Assembly (NCBI RefSeq): GCF_036208045.1
Contig: NZ_CP121472.1
Span: 2,553,531 to 2,617,530 of the forward strand
Origin: Thiorhodovibrio winogradskyi
GTDB lineage: Bacteria; Pseudomonadota; Gammaproteobacteria; Chromatiales; Chromatiaceae
Length of the DNA: 64,000 nucleotides
Direction of reading: 5' to 3'
Shown: positions 27,737 through 36,358 of the stretch, piece by piece
Position numbering within the stretch: position 1 is the stretch's first letter
How the letters are laid out: each line of letters starts with the position of its first letter
The notes under the pieces: generated by a model
What the model was told of the DNA's origin: nothing
Databases searched by the model: none
The model's input: the letters and a program-made list of their open reading frames with translations, nothing else
Translations under genes and position numbers: made by a program

Positions 27737-30013
27737 TCATGCCGCTGCCGCCAGGCCGGGCTCGACGCCCTCGAACTCGGCAGCGGCTCCCGCTGCCGCC
27801 GCTGCATCGGCTCGACCAGTCTCGGCATAGACGCGCCCGGCGGGGGTGATCACGAGCCACTCCTCCTCTTGCCGGCGGGCATTCCTCCGGGTCTCGACGG
27901 CTAGGTATCCCGAGCGCTGGAGATCGCGCACCATGGTCTGGATCGCGCCATCGGCGAGGCCGGGATAGCCAGGCTCATCAGCGAGCTGCTTGTACGCCCG
28001 CAGCGGGCTATTGCGCGCCGGGCTAATGCGCTCGCCGCGCTCGCCGAACTCGGCGATCAGCCGCAGGATCGCGCGCCGCTCCTCAATGTCGAGCGACAGC
28101 TCCTCACCCTCGCCCTCGGCACCCGCGAGCACCAGACTGGTGATCGGCTCGCCGCGTGCGCCGGTACCGACATCCACCACGCGCGCCCGCAGGCGCAGCG
28201 GGGGCGGGGGCTCGATGTCCTTGGCGAGCGGGGCCGTGACAGTGATCGGGTTGGCGGGCAGGCCGTCGGAGCGGATGTCGAGCTGCATCTCCACCGCGCC
28301 GGGTAGCGCGCTCGATCCTCGGGCACCCGCAGAGCGATCCTTGCCCAAGTGATGAATCAGCAGCACGGTCATGCCCGCGCGCTGGAGCTGCCCGCAGGCG
28401 TCGATCAGCGCGCCCATGTCGCGGGTGCTGTTCTCGTCGCCGGTCATGCTGCGGGCGAGGGTGTCGATCACGATCAGCCGGTAGCGCGCGCCCATGTCGA
28501 TGCGCCGGCGGATCACAGGCACCAGCTCGGCGAGCTGCTCGGGATCGTCGAGCCGGATCGGTAGCGGCTCAATGTCGAGGCCGGGCAAGCCCCCGGTGGG
28601 GTCGCGGTCATGCGCCCGCAGCCATGCGGCGAGTCGCACCAGCAGGCCATGCTGCCCCTCGGCGGCGATGTACAGCACGGGCGCCTGGGTGACGGCATAG
28701 CCGTGCCACTCGGGCAGGCCGGCGGCGATATGGCAGGCCATGTCCAGCGCCACGAACGACTTGCCCGATTTCGCCGCGGCGATCATGGCCACCAGGGTGC
28801 CGCCACCCGGCAGCCAGCGGTCGACCAGCCAGGGCTGTCGGAGCGCCCGCGCGAGCGCGCGCTCGAACCCCTCGGCGGTGATCAGCGCCTGCACCAGCCG
28901 GGCCGGCGGGGGCGAGCCCCCGGTGGTCGGTGCCGGGTCATTGCTGGCGAGGATGTCGCCGAAGTCGCGGGTCATCTCGCTGGCCATCTCGGCGCGCACC
29001 TTGCCTATTTGCGGCAGCAACCACTCGCGTGCACCCTCACTGCCGCCTCCTCGGCGCTCCAAGGCCGCTCGGCTGATGCCATGCGCCGGGTCGATCAAGA
29101 TGTCGAGGATCAGATCATCGCTGGCGCCGGTGGCGATCAGGTCGCGCAGCGCGCCATAGACCGCGCGCGAGCGGTCACGCCCATAGGCATCGATGCCGGG
29201 CTCGCCATGCTCGGGCCGGGCGATGCCCTGCTCGATCAGATCGCGCGCCCAGCGCGATAGGCGGGCCATGACGGCCGCGACAGTGCCAGGGGTGTCATGA
29301 CCCACCGGGGGCTCCCGCGCGGGCTCCTGGGGCTCACTAGCGAGGTCTCGGGCGAGATAGCGCCGCAGGATCGGTGCCGGGTCGGCAGGTGAAAGATCGG
29401 CGGGCGAGCCGGGCAGGCGTCGGGCGGTGATGGTCAGGTACTGGCCGGGTGCGTAGACCTCGACGCCCTGGGCATGATCGACGCGCGTGCGGTCGAGATC
29501 GCCCTCGGCGAGCATGTGCGCGCCGTCGAGGCCGGGCGACAGCTCGGCATAGGACGGCCAGTCGATCATGACGTCGAGCGCGAGCGCGGTCTGTGGGTCG
29601 CCGGTGCGCACGTCGAGATGGTGGTCGAGATCGACAGCCCATGTGCCAGTTGGCAGGCGGATGCCGATGCCATCGAGGCCATGCTCGCGGGCATAGGCGA
29701 GCGCGGCAGCCGCTGGCACGCCCCCCGCCTCCTTGCGCGCGAGCGCCGCGCCGGGCCGGCGGGCATCGACCGGCGGTTTCTTGGGTTTTTTGGCGCCATC
29801 TGGCCAGATATGCCGGTAGGGATACCAGATCGACTGCTCGACCAGCGAGGCCGGCAGGTCGCTCAGTCGCGGCAGCGGCAGGCGGTATGGTCGGGCAGAG
29901 CCCCCGGTGGTACCATTCGCGTGCGCGTCGGTGCGCTCATCTGCATGTTCTCTCTCGCGTTTCTCGCCCCCGGTGCTGTCACCCACCGGGGGCTCGCCTC
30001 CTCCCTCCCTCAT
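27737..30013 (-). CDS. Primase/RepA-helicase-like replication protein of the element
   Basis: A 758-residue protein starting at ATG 30013 (GGAGG upstream), which overlaps the stop of the HTH gene as ATGA; an upstream GTG is less likely. After a disordered leader, residues about 50-240 resemble a bifunctional primase/polymerase N-terminal domain, with the acidic AVDLDHHLD motif. Residues about 400-600 form a RepA/AAA_25-type helicase with Walker A AAAKSGKS (K418), Walker B LIVIDT (D517) and the LLIHHLGKD sensor segment. A winged-helix-like C-terminal part (about residues 640-740) may bind DNA. It probably replicates the excised element from the adjacent iteron cluster. Confidence 0.8.
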   Translation of the reverse strand: MREGGGEPPVGDSTGGEKREREHADERTDAHANGTTGGSARPYRLPLPRLSDLPASLVEQSIWYPYRHIWPDGAKKPKKPPVDARRPGAALARKEAGGVPAAAALAYAREHGLDGIGIRLPTGTWAVDLDHHLDVRTGDPQTALALDVMIDWPSYAELSPGLDGAHMLAEGDLDRTRVDHAQGVEVYAPGQYLTITARRLPGSPADLSPADPAPILRRYLARDLASEPQEPAREPPVGHDTPGTVAAVMARLSRWARDLIEQGIARPEHGEPGIDAYGRDRSRAVYGALRDLIATGASDDLILDILIDPAHGISRAALERRGGGSEGAREWLLPQIGKVRAEMASEMTRDFGDILASNDPAPTTGGSPPPARLVQALITAEGFERALARALRQPWLVDRWLPGGGTLVAMIAAAKSGKSFVALDMACHIAAGLPEWHGYAVTQAPVLYIAAEGQHGLLVRLAAWLRAHDRDPTGGLPGLDIEPLPIRLDDPEQLAELVPVIRRRIDMGARYRLIVIDTLARSMTGDENSTRDMGALIDACGQLQRAGMTVLLIHHLGKDRSAGARGSSALPGAVEMQLDIRSDGLPANPITVTAPLAKDIEPPPPLRLRARVVDVGTGARGEPITSLVLAGAEGEGEELSLDIEERRAILRLIAEFGERGERISPARNSPLRAYKQLADEPGYPGLADGAIQTMVRDLQRSGYLAVETRRNARRQEEEWLVITPAGRVYAETGRADAAAAAGAAAEFEGVEPGLAAAA

Positions 30014-30261
30014 GATGCCGCCCTCCGGGTCTGGAGCCACGCGCGCTCGTCGCTGGCGAGGATCCTCGTCGCCCTGCCGCCTAGGCGGGTCAGGCGCAGC
30101 TCGCCGCGCTTGGCCAGGGCATAGACGGTCGAGCGATGTAGCCGATAGCGCGCGGCGAACTCGGTCACGGTCGAGGCCGGTTCGAGCGCGGTCGGTGGTG
30201 TCTCGGCAGGTGCTGGGGCGGGTGCGCGATAGCCGCGCGGTCGAATAATCGTGCTGGACAT
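30010..30261 (-). CDS. Small HTH protein, excisionase/AlpA-like
   Basis: An 83-residue protein starting at ATG 30261, with AGGAG 8 bases upstream; the frame extends further but unsupported. After a proline/alanine-rich N terminus it has a MerR/excisionase-type helix-turn-helix, TVTEFAARYRLHRSTVYALAKRG followed by ELRLTRLGGRATRIL. It overlaps the replication gene by 4 bp (ATGA), so both are co-expressed. It may act as excisionase or as regulator of the replication gene. Confidence 0.7.
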   Translation of the reverse strand: MSSTIIRPRGYRAPAPAPAETPPTALEPASTVTEFAARYRLHRSTVYALAKRGELRLTRLGGRATRILASDERAWLQTRRAAS

Positions 30262-30552
30262 GATGTCGGCTCCTATCGTCATGTGTCGCGATAGGATGCT
30301 ACGCACGTGCACGGTGATCGTCTAGTTATGTCGCTGATTCTGCGATTCTTTCCCGTTATCGAACACTGAGAGATATACAGGGATATTGGCAGGGATAGGC
30401 GTTATATTCGCCAGACTGTTAACGCTTATGCGACAGACTCTGACTTGATCTCGATCAGGGAAAGTGCAAATTGTTGGACGGGTTATGATCCACCGGGGGT
30501 CCACTCGGCTTGCATCGGCTTGCCGATGTCGACCGGGCAAGCCCCCGGTGGG
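30262..30552. other. Spacer between integrase and the HTH/replication operon
   Basis: Gene-free; it should hold the promoter of the leftward HTH-replication operon. Two copies of the CCACCGGGGG family lie here in opposite orientation (30490 and 30541), just beyond the end of the integrase gene. No clear sigma-70 promoter was identified. Confidence 0.4.
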
Positions 30553-31791
30553 TCAGCCGCGCTCAGCGCGCCGCGCGTCCAGATCGACCACGGCAGCCGG
30601 CGGGCGGGTGCACCAGCTCGCCCATTGCTCCATCATCTTGCGCCGCTTGGCGAACAGATCGCCTCTGGCATAGGCGGCTTCGGTCTTGTCGCCAATGACA
30701 TGCCCGAGTGCCGCCTCGGCGATGTTGGTTGGAAAACTGGAGACTTCTCCCGCCCAATCGCGGAACGAACTTCTAAGACCGTGCGGAACATAGTCGCCAC
30801 GGTCACCCGCCACACCATAGCCGCGATCCCTCATTGCCTTGAGCAGTGCCATGTTCGACAGCGGTCGGCCGCGCCGCTGGCCGGGAAAGACCCAATCATC
30901 GACGCGCGGCAGTTGGTTCAGGATCGCGAGTGCTTCATCGGCCAAGGGAACCCGGTGCTGCCGCTTGGCTTTGGTGCGCGCGGGTGGGATTGTCCAGACG
31001 CCCGCGTCGAGATCAATCTCGCACCAGCGCGCTTGCAGCACTTCATTCGTGCGGCAGGCGGTTAGGATCGTGAAGCGCAGCGCCATCGCGCTGATGCCCT
31101 CAGCTTCAACCAGCTCGGCGTAGAAGGCCGGAACCTGGGCAAAAGGCATGGCCGGGTGATGCCGGGTCGCCCCTCCGTTGCGCTGGCGTTTTACCTTCGA
31201 TGCCGCTGGCAGGATCTTGTCGAGATGCCCGCGCCATCTGGCCGGGTTAAGCGGATCACGCCATTGCATCGCCGCTGCATAGTCGAGGATGTTCTCGATC
31301 CTGCCCTGCACGCGCTTGGCGGTTTCGGTCTTGCTGTTCCAGATCGGCGAGAGAATCGCGAGCACTTGCTCGGTGGTGATGTCGCAGACAGGCATGGAAC
31401 CGATGACGGGCCGCGCGTAGGTCTTCATCGTCGCGAGCCATTGCCGCGCGTGCTTCGGGTTTGTCCACTCGCGCCGCTTGGCGCGGATGTAGCGCGCCGC
31501 TGCTTGGGTGAAGGTAAAACCCACCGGGGGCTCCTCCTCGGCGGGTGCTTGCTCCAAGGGGTCGATGCCCTTGCGGATCAGGGCTCGCAGCTCGGAGGCT
31601 CGCTCGCGCGCTTGGGCGAGCGGCAGATCGCCGAGATTGCCAAGCGCCATGTCTCGGCGCCTGCCGCCTATCTGGAAGCGCAGGAACCAGGATCGCTTGC
31701 CGGTCTTGCTCACGGCCAGAATCAGCCCATCGCCATCGGAATGTCGGCCAGGCTTTGCCGTCGCCGCTTGCCGTGCTGTCAGTTTTGCCAC
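30553..31791 (-). CDS. int: Tyrosine-type integrase, P4 family
   Basis: A 412-residue site-specific recombinase that would insert the element into tRNA-Ser. The N-terminal DUF4102 arm-binding domain (about residues 1-85: GRHSDGDGLILAVSKTGKRS, FLRFQIGGRRRDMALG) is followed by a SAM-like core-binding domain and a catalytic domain with the tetrad: Arg in TACRTNEVL, HxxR in HGLRSSFRDW, His in ALGHVIGDKTEAAY and its final Tyr. The linker after the arm domain contains EEEPPVGF, encoded by one of the dispersed motif copies. It sits at the element end opposite the tRNA gene. Confidence 0.92.
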   Translation of the reverse strand: MAKLTARQAATAKPGRHSDGDGLILAVSKTGKRSWFLRFQIGGRRRDMALGNLGDLPLAQARERASELRALIRKGIDPLEQAPAEEEPPVGFTFTQAAARYIRAKRREWTNPKHARQWLATMKTYARPVIGSMPVCDITTEQVLAILSPIWNSKTETAKRVQGRIENILDYAAAMQWRDPLNPARWRGHLDKILPAASKVKRQRNGGATRHHPAMPFAQVPAFYAELVEAEGISAMALRFTILTACRTNEVLQARWCEIDLDAGVWTIPPARTKAKRQHRVPLADEALAILNQLPRVDDWVFPGQRRGRPLSNMALLKAMRDRGYGVAGDRGDYVPHGLRSSFRDWAGEVSSFPTNIAEAALGHVIGDKTEAAYARGDLFAKRRKMMEQWASWCTRPPAAVVDLDARRAERG

Positions 31792-31848
31792 GTCGATGCC
31801 CTCGCGTCGGTACCGGGCAAGCCCCCGGTGGTCTCGCCCCTCTGGACT

Positions 31849-31894
31849 GTGTGGGGCGAGGTGTGGGGTCGCCCCACACCTCGCCCCACACTCG
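31849..31894. repeat. 43-bp palindrome and right arm site upstream of the integrase
   Basis: A perfect 20-bp inverted repeat (31849-31868 and 31872-31891) around a TCG spacer, built from CCCCACA units. Its right half, extended to 31894, is the second copy of the 25-bp arm-like site found at 26146-26170. Its place 58 bp before the integrase start also suits an integrase operator. Confidence 0.55.
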
Positions 31895-32007
31895 AACGGC
31901 GATCATACGCGACGCAAAACGACAAGCATAGACTAAATGCTTGATCTTTCGAGCCCCTTGGAACCTCAGTCGCCCTCAGTAACCCGTATTCTGGCCAGAA
32001 CGGCAGA

Positions 32008-32021
32008 CACCCTCTCCGCCA
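32008..32021 (+). repeat. attR core repeat
   Basis: CACCCTCTCCGCCA, identical to the 3' end of tRNA-Ser at 26078-26091; marks the far end of the integrated element. Confidence 0.85.
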
Positions 32022-32046
32022 AATCAATAGGTTACGGAATCTTGGT

Positions 32047-33629
32047 GTAACTTCTCAATCTCTCATGGCACCGCGCCGCCTGTCGCCGCGGCACGCTCGC
32101 GAATGATGTCAGGCAACGGCGGGATGTTGTGATGCCCTCCAATGCGATCATCGAGGTAGTCCCAGAAGGAAAGGCCGAGCTTGCGGCAGGTCTTTTTCAG
32201 GCTGGCAAAGCCGTCGCGACAGCTTTTGCCGAGTTCGCTGCGCGTCCCGCCGCTGATCTTGCGCCACTTCACATAGCCGCGGATGTCACCCTCGGAGCCG
32301 TTGGTATGCAGCACGATCTCCGGGCGTTTTAGAACCAGCAGCAGTTTCTGCTTGTGACGGTGCAGGCGTTTGAGCGTCTGATTGAGGGTGGCAAAGGAGG
32401 TCTGCTCAGTGAAGATCGTCTCAAAGCGCGCCTCAAGGACCGGGATTAACGCGGGATCGGGATCACGCTGATAGGCCTTAAGGTCGGCATACAGATCCCA
32501 GATCTGCCCGCGCACCCGCTCTTGGTCCAGACGATGCTGGTCATTGAGTGGGATGAGCTGATGCACCAGCCGCTCGGCATGCACCCAGCACAGCGCATGG
32601 AGCAGGATGGCGAATTGCCGGCTCCGTCACTGACGATCACTGGAGGAAGTTAATGCGACTCTTGCTGCCGGTGCTGGCAAACCACGCGAACCAGTCATTG
32701 CCGATCTGGGTGACATCGCCGTTGTGGCCTTGATGGCGCGCGCCGGAATGATGTAACGGCTGACCTCTAGGCCGGTGGTCAGCAGTTGGTCCTTCTCCGC
32801 GAAGAAGTCCTCATTGCCACCGCTGAGCAGGGCGTCGACCTGGCCCACGGAGATGTCGATGCCCCATTCCCGCGGCTGCTCGTGCAGCAGGGGCTGGGTG
32901 ACATGGCAGTGGTGATATTGATAGAGCATGTAGCGACGCAGCTCGGCGCCGAAGTGCTTGCCGTTGAGACTGGCGGGCAATTCCCCAAGCAGATACTCAC
33001 CCTCGGGGGTCTGCCACACTTCCAAGCGATAGCAGGTGTTGTGCGCTTGGATGCGCAGGTCTTGGACGACGAAGTCGCGATAGCCCTTGAAGCGTGAGTC
33101 TTCGGGAACCGCAACCGATGGCGCGACGGCGAGTGTCTCGTGAATCGGCAGTTGCTCGGTTTTGTTGCGCTTGGAGGAGCCGGGACGCTTGGGCGGTGGG
33201 CGCTTATCGCTGCCTTCTTCATCATCGCCGCTTGCTTGCGTATCGCTGCTTGCTTGACCATCGCTGTTCGCTCCACCGTCTCCGTCTCCGTCTTCAGCGT
33301 CAGTATCGGGTTCATCGCCGGTCTTGGTCCCTTGTTCCATTCCGCTTGGCTTGAACTTGGGCTTGGTCTTTTGTCCTTTCAGCACCGCGATTTCATCGCG
33401 CAATTGCTGAATTTTCTCCGCTTGTCGATGCGTCTGCTCAAGCAGTCGTTCGATCTGTGCCAGCAACTGTTCCACCAGCGGCGTGCACTCGGATGCAGCA
33501 ACCCTCGGAAGTGGATCGTTACCAGGCATGGGACGGAATAAATGGCTCGTTGTGGCGATTTCTTGTCAAGGATTCTACCTTATCTTGCTAGCCAGCTGTT
33601 ATCTTTGCCATTGCTTTTTGAGAAGTTAC
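32047..33629 (-). mobile_element. Degenerate IS66-family insertion sequence, ISBst12-like
   Basis: Terminal inverted repeats begin GTAACTTCTCAA at both ends (32047-32058; complement 33618-33629) and match again at ATGGCA six bases further in. IS66 ends typically begin GTAA. At about 1.58 kb with only a tnpC-like gene it fits the ISBst12 subgroup, which lacks tnpA and tnpB. No 8-bp target duplication is visible. Confidence 0.75.
32063..33529 (-). pseudogene. Frameshifted IS66-family transposase (TnpC)
   Basis: The frame starting at 33529 gives a coiled-coil N terminus (VEQLLAQIERLLEQTHRQAE), an acidic/serine linker and the domain through SVGQVDALLSGG and SRYIIPARAIK. It then loses frame: HNGDVTQIGNDWFAWFAS continues in a second frame, VIVSDGAG in a third, and FAILLHALCWVHAERL in a fourth segment that joins the 173-codon C-terminal frame (32063-32584) with HTNGSEGDIRGYVKWRK. 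At least three indels near 32620-32740 disrupt the DDE catalytic region, so it is inactive. Confidence 0.88.
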
Positions 33630-33691
33630 GAAGCGTGCCTCTATCATGTTGAGATTATGGAAAAAAATGGCTAGCCTGACGGCTATGGGGT

Positions 33692-33728
33692 GCAGGGGGG
33701 ATACCCCCCTGCTCGCGCGCGATTTTTT
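33692..33728 (+). terminator. Perfect GC hairpin near a T run
   Basis: GCAGGGGGG (33692-33700) pairs with CCCCCCTGC (33704-33712) around ATA; a T7 run follows at 33722-33728 after CGCGCGCGA. The gap between stem and T run makes termination uncertain. The rest of 33630-33870 holds no gene, only a CAAGCTGGGG tandem near 33841-33870. Confidence 0.45.
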
Positions 33729-33870
33729 TGCCAATCACATTATGTGATTAGCCTGCCCTTCGGCACCCGTGTGAATTGGATACCACGGAGGCTGTCGGTT
33801 CCTGCTTCCCTGACTGGGATCGCCAAGCGCGCATCGACTGTCAAGCTGGGGCAAGCTGGGGCAAGCTGGA

Positions 33871-34764
33871 CTATTCCGTGAATCCTTGGTCTCGCAGTCT
33901 CGCCTTCAACTGGGCAAGCTCGGCCAGCGCGGTCTCCTTGGCGCGGCGTTCCTGCTCGGCGTTGGCGCGCTCCTGCTTGGCCTTGTCGCGTTCCTGCTCG
34001 GCGTTGGCGCGTTCCTGCTTGGCCTTGTCGCGTTCTTGTTCAGCCTCGGCGCGCAGCTCGGCGAGGTAGGATTGAATGCTGTGCTGCTCGCGCAGAAATT
34101 CCAGGCGCGCCTGGTAGGCGTGATAGGCGCGCTCTTTGTCGGAGAAGGCTTTGAGGGTGCTCATGGCTTGTTTCATCTCCTTTGTCTGCATCCAGGGCGG
34201 CAGGGCGTCGGCGTCGAGCTGCTCGCCGTCCTTGAAAAATTTCAGCCAGCGCTCCTGTTCGGTTTGGATACTGTCGGCGTGAAATTTGTTCAATTCCAGC
34301 AGCCAGATGCCGCCGTGGTCGAGCAGCAGGCGCCCGAGGCTGTCGCGCAGGCGAAACTCATGCATCCACTCGGCACGCTCCGGCAGGAGATCCTCGCCAA
34401 GCAGCCAGATGCCGTGGGTTGGCCGTAGTAGGTTGTATTTCTCGCCATCGCTCAGTTGCGCGCTGTAGAGATCGGTCCAATTGTAGAGGATGCGCGCCGG
34501 CAGATCGGGATGGGTCAGCAGTTGGATCTCGACTTGATGCAGACCGCCGCGCTGATCGCGCGCCTTCACATCGACGATGCTGAGTTTGTCGTTGAGGTAT
34601 TCCTTCTCGTTGTAAGGATTGAGCAGCTCCACCTCGGTGATCGGTGTGGCGAGCGCCGAGCCCAAAATGGCGTTGAGAAAGTGGATCAGCAGCGCGCGAT
34701 TGCTCTCCGCACCAAGCAAGGCTTTGAAGACGCAATCGATTTTCGGGTCGATGGGATGCTTCAT
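33871..34764 (-). CDS. Rpn family PD-(D/E)xK nuclease / putative transposase
   Basis: A 297-residue protein of the Rpn (recombination-promoting nuclease) group. It begins HPIDPKIDCVFKALLG, as usual, and shows the catalytic set D65 in KLSIVDVKARD and E79-I-Q81 in HQVEIQLL. The C-terminal 70 residues are a highly charged coiled coil containing two 14-residue repeats (EQERDKAKQERANA) that correspond to a 42-bp DNA repeat. Rpn proteins cut DNA and promote RecA-independent recombination; several have been linked to phage defence. A poor ribosome-binding site precedes the start. Confidence 0.85.
   Translation of the reverse strand: MKHPIDPKIDCVFKALLGAESNRALLIHFLNAILGSALATPITEVELLNPYNEKEYLNDKLSIVDVKARDQRGGLHQVEIQLLTHPDLPARILYNWTDLYSAQLSDGEKYNLLRPTHGIWLLGEDLLPERAEWMHEFRLRDSLGRLLLDHGGIWLLELNKFHADSIQTEQERWLKFFKDGEQLDADALPPWMQTKEMKQAMSTLKAFSDKERAYHAYQARLEFLREQHSIQSYLAELRAEAEQERDKAKQERANAEQERDKAKQERANAEQERRAKETALAELAQLKARLRDQGFTE
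33947..34030 (-). repeat. 42-bp tandem repeat inside the Rpn gene
   Basis: Two adjacent copies (33947-33988, 33989-34030) differ at one base, and a partial third copy follows. In frame, they encode the 14-residue charged unit, so copy-number change lengthens the coiled coil without a frameshift. Confidence 0.85.
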
Positions 34765-34774
34765 GACGGCAATT

Positions 34775-35068
34775 CTAGCCGATCACACGCGCGCGAAATA
34801 GGCGAAATGGCTTAAAAATCAGTATGTTCGCTTTCATTTCAGATCCCGGCATCGAAACCAACCGATGCAATCGCCTGTCGATGCGCACCAGCCAAAGCCG
34901 CTTTCGCTGGTCATCCTGGTAGGACACGAGATAGCCCTTGTCCGCCCCTGCGACATAGAGCTGATGCTGTGCCAGGGTCAGATTGGCAACAGCACCTTGG
35001 CCGTTCTTGGTTTGACGGACCTCGGGATCACGCCCGAGATGGCCGATCAGTTGGGCTTTGTTCAGCAT
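34775..35068 (-). pseudogene. ssb: ssb-like fragment
   Basis: From ATG 35068 (GGAG upstream) the first 33 residues match the start of single-stranded DNA-binding protein (MLNKAQLIGHLGRDPEVRQT, then NGQGAVANLTLA). After this the similarity stops: the OB-fold core and the acidic C-terminal tip are missing, and the remaining 64 residues are unrelated to SSB. It is therefore an N-terminal fragment joined to other sequence. The chimaeric frame may still be translated. Confidence 0.6.
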
Positions 35069-35070
35069 GA

Positions 35071-35241
35071 TCATTCTCCAGGGTGGGATGACAACGAACG
35101 CCGACGCTGATAAGTCGGCGACTCCAGAGGATGCGGTTCCGGCGGCGGCAGTGGCGCGACACGCGTGCCGAGCAGCCAGTCTGCGAGGTGCCAGAACAGC
35201 ACCTTCCAGCGGCGGGGAATCCGCCACGGATGTTGTTGCAT
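35071..35241 (-). CDS. Small hypothetical protein upstream of the ssb fragment
   Basis: A 56-residue frame from ATG 35241 with an excellent GGAGG 7 bases upstream. It has one amphipathic/hydrophobic stretch (WKVLFWHLADWLLGTRV) and a proline-rich tail. Its stop codon overlaps an ATG of the ssb fragment's frame as ATGA, pointing to translational coupling. No family recognised. Confidence 0.5.
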   Translation of the reverse strand: MQQHPWRIPRRWKVLFWHLADWLLGTRVAPLPPPEPHPLESPTYQRRRSLSSHPGE

Positions 35242-35683
35242 AGGAAACCTCCTCGCCGGTGGCGGTCTGCACAGGGCAGCCACTCCAGGCGAATGGACGG
35301 GAAGAGGAAAGCCCCGGGTGGGGTGATGGAATGGACGCGGTTTGGAATCCTCAGTGAGGATCAGACTTATGGCGTTATCGGTCTGAAACGCCGCCGGCAG
35401 CAAGGGCCGGCGAGCGAAGAAATCGTGATCGGCAAGGGCGTCCGGCTGTTCCGCGGTCCCTCAACCGTTCTCTGCGAGTATTGCCGCCTGAATGGTTTCG
35501 CGCAGCCATGAAAGCGCGGGAGAAATGGCGCTGTTTCGCGACGCAGAGGAGGATGGCCGGGTTGGCCAGCGCGTTGGTGGCCAGGAGAGACCCAGCGGGA
35601 TGGCAGCTTGCCCGAGGTTGCGGATGCCCCCATGAAGTGAGGACGTCACGAAAATGGCCGAACCGGCACTGAGGAGGCCCCAA
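35242..35683. other. Gene-free stretch before the SOUL protein
   Basis: About 440 bp; several short frames overlap here, but none has both a ribosome-binding site and protein-like composition. It must contain the promoter for the gene at 35684. Confidence 0.4.
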
Positions 35684-36358
35684 ATGCGAACAAGAGATCC
35701 CTTACTGATCGGGCTGGTGTTGGCGGTGCAAGGTTTTTTACCGGGAGGACAGGTGATGGCCACCGAGGAACCCGATTACGCCGTCGTTAGCGAGGGACCG
35801 GTGTTCGAGGTCCGGCGTTACGCCCCGCAAGTGCTCGCCGAGACCGAGGTGACCGGCCGTTTCGATAAGGTCGGCGGCGAGGCCTTTCGGCGTCTGGCCG
35901 ACTTTATCTTCGGCAACAATCAAGCGGCCGAGAAAATCGCCATGACGGCGCCGGTCAGTCAGACGCCAGTGGTTGCCAAGGCGGACAAGGGCGGAACGCG
36001 CATCCCGATGACCGCGCCGGTCAAGCAACAAGCGGCGCAAACCGCGAGCGAGACCTACCGGATCAGCTTCGTGATGCCGAGTCGCTTTACCCTCGACACT
36101 CTCCCGCGTCCCCGAGACCCGCGCATCAAACTGCGCGAGGAACCCGAACGACTGATGGCCGTGCTGCGCTATTCCGGCGGCTGGGGTGAGAGCCGCTATC
36201 TTGAGCACGAACGAAAACTGCTTAAAGCGGTTCAGGCGGACGGCCTCACGCCCATCGGGACGCCCGTCTATGCGCGCTATAACTCACCGTTTTCTCTGCC
36301 GTTTCTGCGACGCAACGAGGTGATGGTTGAAATCGACGAGCCCAAGGAAAGCCCGTGA
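35684..36358 (+). CDS. SOUL family haem-binding protein, exported
   Basis: A 224-residue protein from ATG 35684 with GAGGAGG upstream. A signal peptide (about residues 1-25, ending QVMA) precedes the SOUL/HEBP domain: EEPDYAVVSEGPVFEVRRY, IAMTAPVSQTP and the repeated IPMTAPV motif, and YSGGWGESRYLEHERKL. SOUL proteins bind haem or tetrapyrroles; the periplasmic bacterial forms have no firm role. It has no obvious operon partner. Confidence 0.85.
   Translation: MRTRDPLLIGLVLAVQGFLPGGQVMATEEPDYAVVSEGPVFEVRRYAPQVLAETEVTGRFDKVGGEAFRRLADFIFGNNQAAEKIAMTAPVSQTPVVAKADKGGTRIPMTAPVKQQAAQTASETYRISFVMPSRFTLDTLPRPRDPRIKLREEPERLMAVLRYSGGWGESRYLEHERKLLKAVQADGLTPIGTPVYARYNSPFSLPFLRRNEVMVEIDEPKESP

Larger units (their letters stand above)
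27434..31831. repeat. Dispersed short GC-rich motif family of the element
   Basis: CCACCGGGGG or its complement occurs at 27434, 27483, 27718, 28590, 28917, 29302, 29901, 29983, 30490, 30542, 31521 and 31822, in genes and spacers. Several copies extend to CCGGGCAAGCCCCCGGTGG, which can fold as CCGGG/CCCGG. Inside genes they encode PPVG or TGG segments. I saw no equally good copy outside the element. Confidence 0.6.
26078..32021. mobile_element. Integrative element in the 3' end of tRNA-Ser
   Basis: About 5.9 kb between direct repeats CACCCTCTCCGCCA. Contents from left to right: putative arm site, hypothetical protein, small protein, iteron-like cluster, replication protein, HTH protein and tyrosine integrase at the far end, all genes on the minus strand. 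No conjugation, capsid or tail genes are seen, so it is a satellite-like or mobilisable plasmid-like island. Confidence 0.85.
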
